From Promethearchaeia archaeon (GTDB lineage: Archaea > Asgardarchaeota > Lokiarchaeia > Sigyniarchaeales > SOKP01): a DNA stretch of 64,000 nucleotides. Positions 42,901 through 51,581 of this stretch are shown here, piece by piece (the stretch's first letter is position 1; each line of letters begins with the position of its first letter). The stretch spans positions 1 to 64,000 of the forward strand of contig JAHQWL010000007.1 of assembly GCA_029856155.1 (NCBI GenBank). The letters are read 5' to 3'. The notes below the pieces were generated by a model. The model made no database searches and was not told the DNA's origin. It was given only the letters and a program-made list of their open reading frames with translations. The position numbers and the translations under genes are program-made.

Positions 42901-43907
42901 AATTTGTATTGATTTTTTCCAATCTTTTGAATACCTTTACTTAATCCTTCATATTGAATTGATATACTTGTATAATGAGAGTCATTTCTAAGGGTAAATG
43001 CACTAAATAGATCAACAAATTGTTCTAATTCATCTTCTGAAATTGTAGCATTGACAATATCTCCATAATTCTCTACTGCAACTTCTAATTGATCGATTAG
43101 ATTTTCCATTTCTAACCCTTCTAAGAAAGATAAATCTAAAGAATCAATATTAAAATTCACTTGATCTGTAGATACGTCAAAATCTCCCTCAAAAAAATCC
43201 AGGGAATTTAGAAGCATGAATGTCGAAGAAATATGATAATTTTCAAAATATTCTTGGCTGGTCAAGCGATTAATATCCAAAGCTTTCCAATATCCATCCA
43301 TAGGGAAATTATCAGTAAGTTCCTTGAACAAGCAATTCCAATTTGGGCAAGATCCAATAAAAGGGAAAAAATTAGGTTCAGATGCATTTAGCATTATAAG
43401 ATCAATCTTAAATTTTCTTCTAATTATTTCAAGTGCTCTTTCTGCTCTTAAACTAGCATCTTCACTATTCACGTCCTTATCATAATATAGGAATCCAGCA
43501 AAACTATTGAAACCTGTTATATAGTGAGAAGGAATCTTACTCTCAGTTAAAATTGATGGAAATATTGCAGGATTAATACCATTTGAAGCACTAATAATTA
43601 TATTACATTTATAAAAAGCTGGATCATTTGAATCAAATTGAGAAAGAATATTTGTATCATTTGTGAAAAGCGATTGCTTTATTATAGATTTATTCCCAGC
43701 TACAAATGCATCAATTTTCTCCGCATAAAGATCTGATCCTGCAATATCAGAAGATTTTAACTTATCTTCACTCAACTGTGATTTATTTTCTTTTTCTGTT
43801 ATATTATTACTATTATTATTATCTATAACTGAAGCTAAAGGAGTAAGAAAAACTAGTATAAATAGAATAAAAATTATCATCAACCCTTTTATTTTAATTT
43901 CTTTCAC
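39981..43907 (-). CDS. Large secreted, membrane-anchored protein with CARDB/DUF11-like domains
   Basis: The protein has about 1308 residues. It has a lysine-containing n-region and a hydrophobic core (LMIIFILFILVFLTPLASV), a long extracellular part, a transmembrane helix near the C-terminus (IGLPILSVFIILNIYFW) and a basic cytosolic tail of about 60 residues. Segments such as TNPGELNTYTLIFKNIG and IEVGNIITVKITVENTGT are typical CARDB/DUF11 Ig-like repeats, at least three of them. The first 600 residues are of unknown type. Start: the GTG at 43907 follows the permease stop by four bases and lies next to AAAGGG; a TTG at 43937 inside the permease and an ATG at 43880 are alternatives. It may be a substrate or stalk of the ABC machine. 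Confidence 0.75.
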   Translation of the reverse strand: MKEIKIKGLMIIFILFILVFLTPLASVIDNNNSNNITEKENKSQLSEDKLKSSDIAGSDLYAEKIDAFVAGNKSIIKQSLFTNDTNILSQFDSNDPAFYKCNIIISASNGINPAIFPSILTESKIPSHYITGFNSFAGFLYYDKDVNSEDASLRAERALEIIRRKFKIDLIMLNASEPNFFPFIGSCPNWNCLFKELTDNFPMDGYWKALDINRLTSQEYFENYHISSTFMLLNSLDFFEGDFDVSTDQVNFNIDSLDLSFLEGLEMENLIDQLEVAVENYGDIVNATISEDELEQFVDLFSAFTLRNDSHYTSISIQYEGLSKGIQKIGKNQYKFNLWEALGYQGSPLTPSEKIYIALTGALMSEININILCSEIIDATPLFYDFYDYLLEQIGLLLYLAGIEFDQENLENYSFELFWVDDGGIKQSFVKPVNREDPTDIVNMLQQIGFQGFSYIPTGIIDPIGDFTITYNISNLEPNLLLKKELIGENASYGAFRNFAYYISAENIGNVTAWGVPTAVPLELDNFLQIASPFFWENLKNDMWDIINIEYPNQYESLEDFFNYDEDPRIFYFDSYGVGIYDTFYPDIFNITNLWPYNEDADYIIDIIADTNPGYFTIFTEETVKEFFTNEESVWNDDNWKLDPGEKISYKIDNYSISNLDSFTPFFRNNFSIDTSPKTPEIVSGTPIDGTIPEMALSDDNNSWIISSIENYLEEVVEINFLFKNETKIDFINNTLESVSFIIDFNVSENIESITFEIFDFRSEEFLDMNPYLDSIQNNTWTYSIVSFNESLDWLFYPLDNQNYTAIIKIMCTDSEQFNISINDLDIEFSTRDININDDLGSRVIYRSSTGNVQFERRSNSIPLSTYDAASIIATSHLSNYSTNPGELNTYTLIFKNIGSTIAENVTISLLIPGIIENLNNFTLQNNNLTYYLSKLAPSEEKTIYFTFYVPNSISISEVSIFYNNPLNIEGGNASRIESQSNEIYISAPVDYENFFPMVRTIEISYKDIDDAPAIGDIFNLTVNIKNIGPNGFNIPDLNISLSDQFGDLKRLENITFHFIDIAYNEQISFNITLKKIGWRGYYYPPINFIESSESRTLQIYSSSPKIIGIINFSIIKNVNKEQIEVGNIITVKITVENTGTITIDNIRVNDMISYSQLDFSLLSGKLVNFIDSLEPGEKVTFNYTLRAKRQALVSLKPAFIKYYYLHEIQDTSNSLIIKIITPKIRQYFYIGLPILSVFIILNIYFWQIKKYKKKRIEFERSEVSLFELSSRETILKIEHTLRERLHGLSDKSKEKIINFESNIGETR

Positions 43908-43911
43908 CCCT

Positions 43912-46900
43912 TTACATTGTTTCTCTATAAATTTCAACTATTTTTTGTTTTTTAGCTTTTCTTAACAATATTTTCATTCCGGAAAAGATCATAATGACCG
44001 AAAGTAAATATATTAGTATTATATTAAACCATGGTATATAAAGAACGGTAGGCATCCCCACAAGTGTTCCCAATAAATTCCAAGAGACCAACCAACTAGT
44101 TAACCATCCTATAACTATGCCTATGGTTCCACTACTAAGCATAATTATTAAAGATTCAATTATAAATAAGCGATCAATATCTTTACCTTTCAAACCAAGA
44201 GTTCGAACTATACCGATCTCTTTCTTCCTTTCAATTATCGTTGAATAAGATGAAGAAAGCAGACCAAAAATACAAATAAATACTGTAGTAAGAGCTATAA
44301 GAGTAAACAGAGTATCCAATACAGAAAATGCGGATTCTTGTTGTGCTATCATTCTTGCTAAATTGGATATTTCATAATTATAATCCGCTTGAAAATTCTC
44401 TTCAATTATTTCCTCAATATTATGTGCTTCTGATAATTTATCCTCTCGAAGTTTTATGAAAATTCTATCTAAATATGGGACAGGAGGAATATCCATTATT
44501 TCTATATAAGTTGTTTGAGAAATTAACACCCCTCCTCTTGAGGATCCCATGCTAGAACCCCTAAATTCTCGAGAAAACCCCGGCATACTTTTTGCTGTTC
44601 CTGAAATTATGAAAGGATACACTTCTAATTCATCTCCTCTCTGGATTACAATTCTAACTTTATCACCAATTAATAAAGACATATCTAAGGCTATTGCTTC
44701 AGAAATAATACAATTATATGTTTGGTTATTGTAAAACAACGCATTAAATGAGTTAGTTACCGTTCCAGATGTCATTTCTATAAATTCATTTCTCACAGTA
44801 AAAGGATATTCCTCATCAATTCCAATAAGAGTTATTTCTTGTGTGCTTAATCCCGCAAAATCCCCAATTTCTGCTATAAATTCTTTATCCTCTTCAGCAT
44901 AAATTTGATTTAATTGATCAGTTCTAGCTAACACTGAAGAAACTTTCTCAATGCCGTCAATTGCTAATAAATCCTCTTCAAATTCCGTAGTCATGATTCT
45001 ATTTGGATTAATCGAATCAAGATTGTATTGAATGCTAAACGAGTCTATACTGTATAGTTCTGCAGCATCGTCAGCAACCATCATACCAAAACCTCCACCT
45101 CCAAATCCATCTCCAAATCCACCTCCAAACCCACCGTCAGATTCTTCCCATCCAGTAGTTTCAATCAATATATCTGATCCATATCTTAATTTTGTTGATG
45201 CGCCAACTTGTGCTGACAGAGTATTAACAAGGGATGACGTAAAAATAACAAAAGAGAAAGATAATGCGAATATCATTACTGTACTTGAATTTCTACGATG
45301 ATACCGAAAGACAAAAATCTTAATAACGTTATGTAATCTTCTTGATAATGGTCTGAATAATTGAATCATAAGCCTTAATATCACGGGAGTTAAGCCTAGT
45401 CCAGCAAGAGTTAAACCAATATTAAATATAAGTAAAATTGCTACCAATGTAGCAGCAAATAGAGTCATATCAGTCCCAACCATAATTCTTGGTATAACAT
45501 AAAATACAAATCCACCATTGAATGCTAAGATTAATCCTGCTAGGATTAACTTGTAATTTACTGATGCTTTCTTTTGCAGATGATATAATGTATCCTCATG
45601 ACGATATGGATGAATTGATTCAATTAATTGAAGGCGCATTACTTTATAAGCCGGAGCGATACTCACAATCATTCCCACACTAATACCCATAATATATGAT
45701 AGCATAACAGACCACCAAGTGAAAGAGAATGGAATTGTACCTAAACCTAATACACTGCCAGAAACCACAGTATTTGCAAAAGGTATTATTACATATATGG
45801 AGAGAATAAAGGCAGTTATTATGCCTGAAATAGCTCCAAAATTACATAATAGAAAGCCTTGCATCAATACTATAGCAAGATTATATTTTTTATTCGCACC
45901 TAAAGTACGAAATATCCCAAATTCGCGAATTCGCTCCTCCACCGAGGTTTTTAATATTCCATTGATGAGAACACCTGAAATTAACATTGCTACTATTGAA
46001 ACAAATACAAAAACAATTATTATAAAAATGCTTAAAAATTCAGCCCAAGATAACGCTCTTAACTTAGGTAAATCAATATTATATTCATTAATACCTATTG
46101 CAATTTGAATATCATTAACAATATTTTTAACATTAATCGTAGCTGCTTCAATACTCCTAATATCGTAGAGTTTACTAGAGTCTTTAAAAGTTAATATCAA
46201 ATCGCTACATCTACCCTTAAATTCCTCATACCCAAATATTTGGTACAGCGTATTAATATCTACTATAATTAAATTCCTATCACGATACCCCGCAGACCAC
46301 TTTAAATTGAAATCAAAGATTTTATCAATTATTAAGGTTTTTGTTAGATTCAATGTTGTATCTCCATGCGTTAATTCCATAAATATTGTAATGTTATCAC
46401 CTTCAGCATATTTGATAATATCATTAAATTCATAATAGATTGCACAATGATTTGAAGGTAATTCCGCTATATTAAGTAATTCATTAAATACTGGATTTAC
46501 AAATGTCCCAAAATTTATATCATTTTCAAAAGAAAAATTAATTGCTGATATTGTACACGATTCTTCTTCATCTAGGAGATTAGTGGTATGGAATCCCTCG
46601 GAAATATTAACAGATCCCGTTATTTCCATTCTCGGGATAAAATTCTCTGCAATACTAGTTGAAGATTGAATAGTCTCAATTACAGGTTCATACTCAAAAT
46701 AAGATGATCTATTACTTGGTTCGTCATAATAATGTCTTACAGAGATAACAGCATCTTGATTACCCGCTTCAATAGTAAGATAATCTGCATACCCTATTGA
46801 AATAGAATCTGATAAGAATAATACGACAGTTAATAAGCCAATGGAAATTAACATTCCTATAATTGCTAATAACGTTCTAATCTTTTGTTTACTTAAATCT

Positions 46901-46938
46901 TGGAATGCATATTTAAAAATTAGCTTTATTTGTGTCAT
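43912..46938 (-). CDS. FtsX/MacB-type ABC permease (first of two)
   Basis: This permease of about 1008 residues is of the same plan as the second: one N-terminal helix (IRTLLAIIGMLISIG), a MacB-like extracellular domain, three FtsX helices, a second block of helices, another large extracellular domain and three final helices. The second extracellular domain carries a glycine-rich run (GGGFGDGFGGGGFG at about 615-630). The start is the ATG, with a TTG three codons upstream in frame. It follows the ATPase by 48 bases and ends just before or inside the start of the secreted protein. With the second permease it could form a heterodimer around one ATPase pair. Confidence 0.85.
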   Translation of the reverse strand: MTQIKLIFKYAFQDLSKQKIRTLLAIIGMLISIGLLTVVLFLSDSISIGYADYLTIEAGNQDAVISVRHYYDEPSNRSSYFEYEPVIETIQSSTSIAENFIPRMEITGSVNISEGFHTTNLLDEEESCTISAINFSFENDINFGTFVNPVFNELLNIAELPSNHCAIYYEFNDIIKYAEGDNITIFMELTHGDTTLNLTKTLIIDKIFDFNLKWSAGYRDRNLIIVDINTLYQIFGYEEFKGRCSDLILTFKDSSKLYDIRSIEAATINVKNIVNDIQIAIGINEYNIDLPKLRALSWAEFLSIFIIIVFVFVSIVAMLISGVLINGILKTSVEERIREFGIFRTLGANKKYNLAIVLMQGFLLCNFGAISGIITAFILSIYVIIPFANTVVSGSVLGLGTIPFSFTWWSVMLSYIMGISVGMIVSIAPAYKVMRLQLIESIHPYRHEDTLYHLQKKASVNYKLILAGLILAFNGGFVFYVIPRIMVGTDMTLFAATLVAILLIFNIGLTLAGLGLTPVILRLMIQLFRPLSRRLHNVIKIFVFRYHRRNSSTVMIFALSFSFVIFTSSLVNTLSAQVGASTKLRYGSDILIETTGWEESDGGFGGGFGDGFGGGGFGMMVADDAAELYSIDSFSIQYNLDSINPNRIMTTEFEEDLLAIDGIEKVSSVLARTDQLNQIYAEEDKEFIAEIGDFAGLSTQEITLIGIDEEYPFTVRNEFIEMTSGTVTNSFNALFYNNQTYNCIISEAIALDMSLLIGDKVRIVIQRGDELEVYPFIISGTAKSMPGFSREFRGSSMGSSRGGVLISQTTYIEIMDIPPVPYLDRIFIKLREDKLSEAHNIEEIIEENFQADYNYEISNLARMIAQQESAFSVLDTLFTLIALTTVFICIFGLLSSSYSTIIERKKEIGIVRTLGLKGKDIDRLFIIESLIIMLSSGTIGIVIGWLTSWLVSWNLLGTLVGMPTVLYIPWFNIILIYLLSVIMIFSGMKILLRKAKKQKIVEIYRETM

Positions 46939-46986
46939 ATGACTCAAAATAATTTAGATTCTTATTTGATCCTCATTTATGAAATC

Positions 46987-48165
46987 TCATCTTAAAATCA
47001 AAATTTCTCCTTCAATTTTGCCAAAAAAGTTATTCTCTTCAATAAGCTCTTGCAAAATGTCATTAAAGTGTTCTGGTAAATTCATAACTATAGAATTTGG
47101 AATACTGCTTCTAATATCACTGATTGGAATCTCCAATTTTCCTTGATTTGCATAGAGATATTGAAAAATTTTACTCTTACATTTCTCTTTATTTATTTCT
47201 GTTTCTTGTCTTCTCTTAAGTTGCATAATTTCAGTTTCTTTTAAACCTCCTATTTTTCCTTCGTGAGTAAGTTTTCCATCTCTCATATGAAACACTCTCG
47301 TCGCAAATTCCGACACTGCGGCATCATGACTTACCGCAATAAAGGTTGCTCCTCTTTTGTTTAGATCTCTAAGAAGATTTAAAACCATTACACCAGTTTT
47401 AGAATCCAAATCACCCGTAGGTTCATCAAGAACACAGATTGCTGGATCATTTGCAAAAGCTCTAGCTATTGCGACTCTCTGTTGTTCACCTCCACTCAAT
47501 TCAGAAGGAGTATGATGTGCTCGTTCATCTAAACCTACTAGCCTCAAGAGATCCATAGCTTTTTTTCTTTTACCTCGACGACTTAATTTCCCTGAAAAAT
47601 GTAAAGGCACCATAACATTTTCCATAGCAGTCATTTGAGGGAGAAGGTTATAAAATTGAAACACAAAACCAATTCGCTCACGTCTTATTTCTGCTAATGA
47701 GTTATCACTTAACATACTTATATTGCGGCCTTCTAAGAAGATTTTTCCTCTCGTTGGAATGTCAAGTCCTCCAATTAAATTGAGTAAAGTTGTTTTTCCA
47801 GAACCAGAAGGCCCCATGATATCAACAAAATCTCCATTATCTATTGTTAAGTCAATTCCTCTAAGTGCTGCTACTGCTGTTGTCCCAAGTAGATATGTTT
47901 TGTGTAAGTTTTCAACCACAATTAAATGATCATAATCTCTTCCAACAACTTTTTCTTCTTTAGATTCTTTTTTCATCTTTTTCTTTTCTAAACGAGATTG
48001 AGAAAGGATATCTTCCTTTATCTGCTTAATTTCTTCTTGTTTTTTCTTTTTCTGCCATTTCTTAAAATCGTTAGAAAGTTCCCCATTCCAAATTGATAAT
48101 TTCCCAGTTTCTTCCTCAAATTGTTCCATAAGAGGAGTTTTTTCTATTTCTGGTAATTTAGACAT
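46987..48165 (-). CDS. ABC transporter ATPase (LolD/MacB-like) with extra N- and C-terminal domains
   Basis: This is a 392-residue ATPase. Residues 1-75 are a highly charged coiled coil. The ABC core has Walker A GPSGSGKT (118-125), signature LSGGEQQR (223-230), Walker B ICVLDEPT (243-250) and the H-loop His280. Residues 310-392 form an extra domain with helices and short strands that could be a winged helix or dimer module; neither extension is found in LolD. It powers the two FtsX permeases downstream. The ATG has GAGAATT nine bases upstream. It is the first gene of the operon. Confidence 0.93.
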   Translation of the reverse strand: MSKLPEIEKTPLMEQFEEETGKLSIWNGELSNDFKKWQKKKKQEEIKQIKEDILSQSRLEKKKMKKESKEEKVVGRDYDHLIVVENLHKTYLLGTTAVAALRGIDLTIDNGDFVDIMGPSGSGKTTLLNLIGGLDIPTRGKIFLEGRNISMLSDNSLAEIRRERIGFVFQFYNLLPQMTAMENVMVPLHFSGKLSRRGKRKKAMDLLRLVGLDERAHHTPSELSGGEQQRVAIARAFANDPAICVLDEPTGDLDSKTGVMVLNLLRDLNKRGATFIAVSHDAAVSEFATRVFHMRDGKLTHEGKIGGLKETEIMQLKRRQETEINKEKCKSKIFQYLYANQGKLEIPISDIRSSIPNSIVMNLPEHFNDILQELIEENNFFGKIEGEILILR

Positions 48166-48371
48166 CTGTAATTCTCTTTTTTCTATTTTTTTCTTCGTTA
48201 TTATATCATAATTCTAACATAAAATAAAATTTTTTAGAATATAACTCTTGTACAGATACGGAAATATTGCACATTTTTTAAAAATTAAGGTTCTATTTTA
48301 TTAGAAGATTCAATATCCTTTACTGATCTTTAAAAAATTCTGAATATAAAAAAGATTGGATAATCTAAATC

Positions 48372-49103
48372 TTACTTTTTTTTATTTTCCAAAAATTTAA
48401 GGATTTTTGCGTAAAGATCTTTGTCTGCCATTTTTTTTGAATTGCACTTTACAGATTTTAGGCTTCCAGGTATTTTAACTAGTTCCTTTCGACTATTTTG
48501 CTCTAAAATTCTTGCCTTTTTTGCGATCCAGATAGGATTATGCTCAATTCCACTTTTTTCATATTCTAGTTCAATCATTATATTTGTTTTATATTTCTCC
48601 TGTAAAAATTCTAATAATGCATTTTTACTGGAAATTATCGAAGTTTGAATAATTACATTCAAATCTTCATAAAAAGGATTAATCATTTTTTGTTCGACTA
48701 CATCTAGATTATACTCTGAATCAAGAAATATAGCACCACATAATGCTTCAAAAATATCTGCTAAAATGCGAGTTCCTTTAATTCTCTGTTTTTCCGTCTT
48801 AAAGATATATTTTTCTAAACCTATCTTATTTGCGATATTTTTTAAAGCATTATCACTTTCTAGGATTGCTTTTATTTTTGTAATTTCCCCCGAGTCTTTA
48901 ACTCCCTTCTTATAAAGTTTCAAAATAAGTATAATTTTAATTATAGCATCTCCTAATATTTCTAAGAAATCATAACTAGGTTTTCCAATTTCATTTGCTA
49001 ACCTTGGAGTGGTTAAGGCTTCTATTAAAAGTTCTTCTTGGTTAAATTCATATCCTATAAATTCTTGGAAATTTAACAATTTTTCTTTCTCAATAGCATA
49101 CAT
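48372..49103 (-). CDS. rnc: Ribonuclease III
   Basis: This 243-residue endonuclease cleaves double-stranded RNA. The catalytic residues are in YDFLEILGDAI (Glu48, Asp52) and ADIFEALCGAIFLD (Asp116, Glu119), all four matching bacterial RNase III. Residues 165-243 resemble a double-stranded-RNA-binding domain (ALLEFLQEKYK, then KKMADKDLYAKILKFL). The order and length are those of bacterial Rnc. RNase III is rare in archaea outside Asgard and a few others, so this may be a transferred or ancient gene. It sits alone, divergent from a small helical protein gene. Confidence 0.88.
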   Translation of the reverse strand: MYAIEKEKLLNFQEFIGYEFNQEELLIEALTTPRLANEIGKPSYDFLEILGDAIIKIILILKLYKKGVKDSGEITKIKAILESDNALKNIANKIGLEKYIFKTEKQRIKGTRILADIFEALCGAIFLDSEYNLDVVEQKMINPFYEDLNVIIQTSIISSKNALLEFLQEKYKTNIMIELEYEKSGIEHNPIWIAKKARILEQNSRKELVKIPGSLKSVKCNSKKMADKDLYAKILKFLENKKK

Positions 49104-49152
49104 TTTGTAATTAACTATTATTTTCAGTTAAATTTAAAAATTTAGACGAAAT

Positions 49153-49593
49153 ATGGAGAGTATGGAGAGTGGAAATAAGGAAAAAATTCTTGAGATGATA
49201 AAAGCAATTGAAAAAAAGAACTCAGAAATGGAGGATTTCATCTCAAATTTATCAATACCTACGAGGAATGAAATGTTAAAAGAAATTTCACGAGAGATCA
49301 TTAGTAATAATTCTTTATTACAAGAAATCTTAGGAACTGAAGAACAAATCGTAATTAGTGAGAATCAAGAGATGCTTTCTTTTGATCATGTAATTGATGG
49401 ATTTATTACTAAAATCCAGCAGAATCCTCATAAAAAGGTTATCTTTTTAAGAGAATATCTTGAATTATTTCAAGATCGAGTATCTGAAACAGATAAAGAT
49501 GTAATTATACAATCATTAAAAGATGAAAAAAATGATGAAAAGCTAAGAGATGAAATGATATCCTTAGCAAATATATTCAAACTTAACTTATAA
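49153..49593 (+). CDS. Small helical protein of unknown function
   Basis: This 146-residue, Glu/Lys/Ile-rich, almost entirely helical protein begins ESMESGNKEKILEMIK. A helix-loop-helix pattern repeats through residues 10-60 and 85-146. It has no catalytic motif, no transmembrane helix and no cysteine. I do not recognise it. Two ATGs three codons apart (49153, 49162) could start it; the second is preceded by GGAG. It is divergent from RNase III and overlaps the end of the convergent SCP2-like gene by six bases. Confidence 0.5.
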   Translation: MESMESGNKEKILEMIKAIEKKNSEMEDFISNLSIPTRNEMLKEISREIISNNSLLQEILGTEEQIVISENQEMLSFDHVIDGFITKIQQNPHKKVIFLREYLELFQDRVSETDKDVIIQSLKDEKNDEKLRDEMISLANIFKLNL

Positions 49594-49983
49594 TTCAAAT
49601 AATTGTAGTAATACTAATACATGCTTTATTCCTCTAATTTTTATTTTGCGTGTTAGGATCTTTTTAATAACTTTCCCAGTTGAGAGTTCATCGCTACCAA
49701 AGAGCTGCAAAAATATATTGGTGGTTGTTTGTAAAAATCCATCCCACCCCGCGTTTTTCTTATTTATGTTTTCTTTTGGCTCATTTTTAAGGCCTTCTAC
49801 ATATATTTTACCTTTATCTATTATCAACATTGCAGCCCATTTTCCATCCTTTGCATTCAGAAGAACTTTAACTTCAGTATCCTTAAATTTTTCTTTAAAT
49901 TTTTCCATCTCATTCAACGGTTCCACTTGTTTGGATAAAATTCCAGCAAAACCATGTAATCGAGTCTTTTTTTCTTCTACCAT
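49588..49983 (-). CDS. SCP2-like (sterol carrier) domain protein
   Basis: This 131-residue protein resembles the SCP2 lipid-binding fold: a beta sheet with GKWAAMLIIDKGKIYVEG (about 47-64), a helix WDGFLQTTTNIFLQLF and a late GKVIKKILTRKIKIRG-type strand, matching the pattern where GKLKIKG precedes the final helix. SCP2 proteins bind hydrophobic ligands or act as dimer modules. The call is by pattern only. The first ATG is used; no ribosome site is evident. It overlaps the end of the opposite gene. Confidence 0.5.
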   Translation of the reverse strand: MVEEKKTRLHGFAGILSKQVEPLNEMEKFKEKFKDTEVKVLLNAKDGKWAAMLIIDKGKIYVEGLKNEPKENINKKNAGWDGFLQTTTNIFLQLFGSDELSTGKVIKKILTRKIKIRGIKHVLVLLQLFEL

Positions 49984-50161
49984 ATAAATCTACACTTAGA
50001 TATGTTTGTTAATTATATTGTGAAATTTTTTTTCTAATTATAATTTTTTTACTTCTCAGATAATTTAAAACTTTAAATATTTGAGATTAAAAAATTTTTT
50101 TTAATCAAGTAAATCCAAGGAAGAATAAGTGATCTGACTATATATCCCTCTAAACAAGACT

Positions 50162-50419
50162 CTAGAAGTTATCTGACTCTGCACTTCCAAAAAATTCTTC
50201 AAAAGCTTTTCGGTCTTGAGCAGAAATTCTATTGCTTCTTAACTTTTCTTTTACTATGATTGGAGCACTTTCTTTTTCATCATGCTTGATGGCCTTTTTA
50301 ATTTTGTACTCCTCCGTTTTTGAAGAATCTAAGTCAAATTCCACATCACATGCCTTACAATATAATTTCTTGTTCTTTGGGATTAATATGTTATCACAAT
50401 TAGGGCAGAAGTTCATCAT
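50162..50419 (-). CDS. Small zinc-ribbon protein (RPB9/TFS-like N-terminus)
   Basis: This 85-residue protein starts MMNFCPNCDNILIP and has a second pair CKACDVEF, giving a CxxC...CxxC zinc ribbon of the RPB9/TFS N-terminal type (residues 5-25). The rest is a charged helical tail ending EEFFGSAESDNF. The second zinc ribbon of full-length TFS/RPB9 is absent, so it is a short relative or a separate family. Two adjacent ATGs could start it. It may bind RNA polymerase or another zinc-ribbon partner, but this is inference. Confidence 0.6.
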   Translation of the reverse strand: MMNFCPNCDNILIPKNKKLYCKACDVEFDLDSSKTEEYKIKKAIKHDEKESAPIIVKEKLRSNRISAQDRKAFEEFFGSAESDNF

Positions 50420-50802
50420 TTCTACAATTTTTTTTTTAATTTGGTTTAGATATTTAAACTTATTGGTTTATTCGTGTATTTCCTATGTTTTTTTAAAATT
50501 GTCAGAAATATAAAAAATATTATAGCTTTATAAATTTATCGCATTACTCAAATAATTGTTATCGTATCACAGATATATAAACCTCTAGTTTTACTATTAA
50601 TAAAATCTTCAAAAACTAGATGATCACATACAAGAATTTTCAAAAAAAATCCATAGAATTTGTGATCAAATATCTATTTGAATAAAAACCGATTCTATAA
50701 ATATTTCTAAACATGATTTATAAAAAAATCAAACAAAGATAATTAATTATCTAATATTTGTACTACCAGTAAAATTTAATAAAGGGATATAAAGATATAT
50801 TT
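50420..50802. other. AT-rich gap before the GDPD cluster
   Basis: About 380 bases without a gene. It holds promoter-like AT runs and AAAGGG about 14 bases ahead of the first GDPD start. No RNA gene, inverted repeat or terminator stood out. Confidence 0.45.
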
Positions 50803-51543
50803 ATGAAAAAAATGGATGATGAAAAGAAATTTCTAATAATTGCTCATAGAGGTGCTAGCAATATAGCACCTGAAAATACATTAAAAGCCTTTAAGAAAGC
50901 TATAGAATTAAAAGCAGATTGTATTGAATTTGATATTCATAAATCTAAAGATGGGGAAATCGTAATAATGCACGATGCTAATACGTACAGAACAACAGGT
51001 CATTATGGATCAGTAAAAGAAATGACCCTTGAAGAGTTAAGACAACTTGATTGCGGAGATGGTGAGAAAATACCTACTTTGCGAGAATTAGTTAGGTTAG
51101 CAAAGGGAAAGATTGGCTTGAACTGTGAGGTAAAAGTTAGAGGTATCGCTGAACAAATTATAAAAACTCTCAATGAAGAAGATAGTCTTAAAACAACGAT
51201 AATTAGTTCATTTAAACACGATATTTTGTTAAAAATTCAGAAATTAGAACCAAGAATTAAATTGGCATCGTTGGAACCTACTAAAACGGGATGGATAAGA
51301 AGTTGGATATCAAGGAGAAAATTAATTAGGGTAGCGATTAATAATAAGTTTTATGCTATTAACCCTTTCTTTAAACTTGTGAATAGAAATTTTATAGCTA
51401 AAACTCATAATAATAATCTCAAAATTTTTCCTTGGACTGTGAATTCTGATTCTGCCATAAAGAAGCTGATTAATCTTGGAGTTAATGGAATTATTACTAA
51501 TGATGTTGAGAAAGTTAGAAAGTTATCGAATCAAATAATTTAA
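50803..51543 (+). CDS. Glycerophosphodiester phosphodiesterase, paralogue 1
   Basis: This is a 246-residue enzyme that hydrolyses glycerophosphodiesters to glycerol-3-phosphate and alcohol. HRGASNIAPENT (about 15-26) contains the catalytic His-Arg; EFDIHKSKDG and the second catalytic His in IMHDA (about 42-61) complete the metal site; LNCEVKV (about 105-111) holds a further metal Glu. All GDPD key residues are present. No signal peptide, so cytosolic. It is the first of three similar genes in the same direction, 38 bases from the next. Confidence 0.92.
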   Translation: MKKMDDEKKFLIIAHRGASNIAPENTLKAFKKAIELKADCIEFDIHKSKDGEIVIMHDANTYRTTGHYGSVKEMTLEELRQLDCGDGEKIPTLRELVRLAKGKIGLNCEVKVRGIAEQIIKTLNEEDSLKTTIISSFKHDILLKIQKLEPRIKLASLEPTKTGWIRSWISRRKLIRVAINNKFYAINPFFKLVNRNFIAKTHNNNLKIFPWTVNSDSAIKKLINLGVNGIITNDVEKVRKLSNQII

Positions 51544-51581
51544 GAATCTCAATTTAATAAAATGAAATATTTCGGATAATT

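Noticed and set aside
45032..45301. Plus-strand ORF with proline-rich repeats (PNPPPNPP)
   Set aside because: It is the reverse of the glycine-rich loop of the permease and has no ribosome site of its own.
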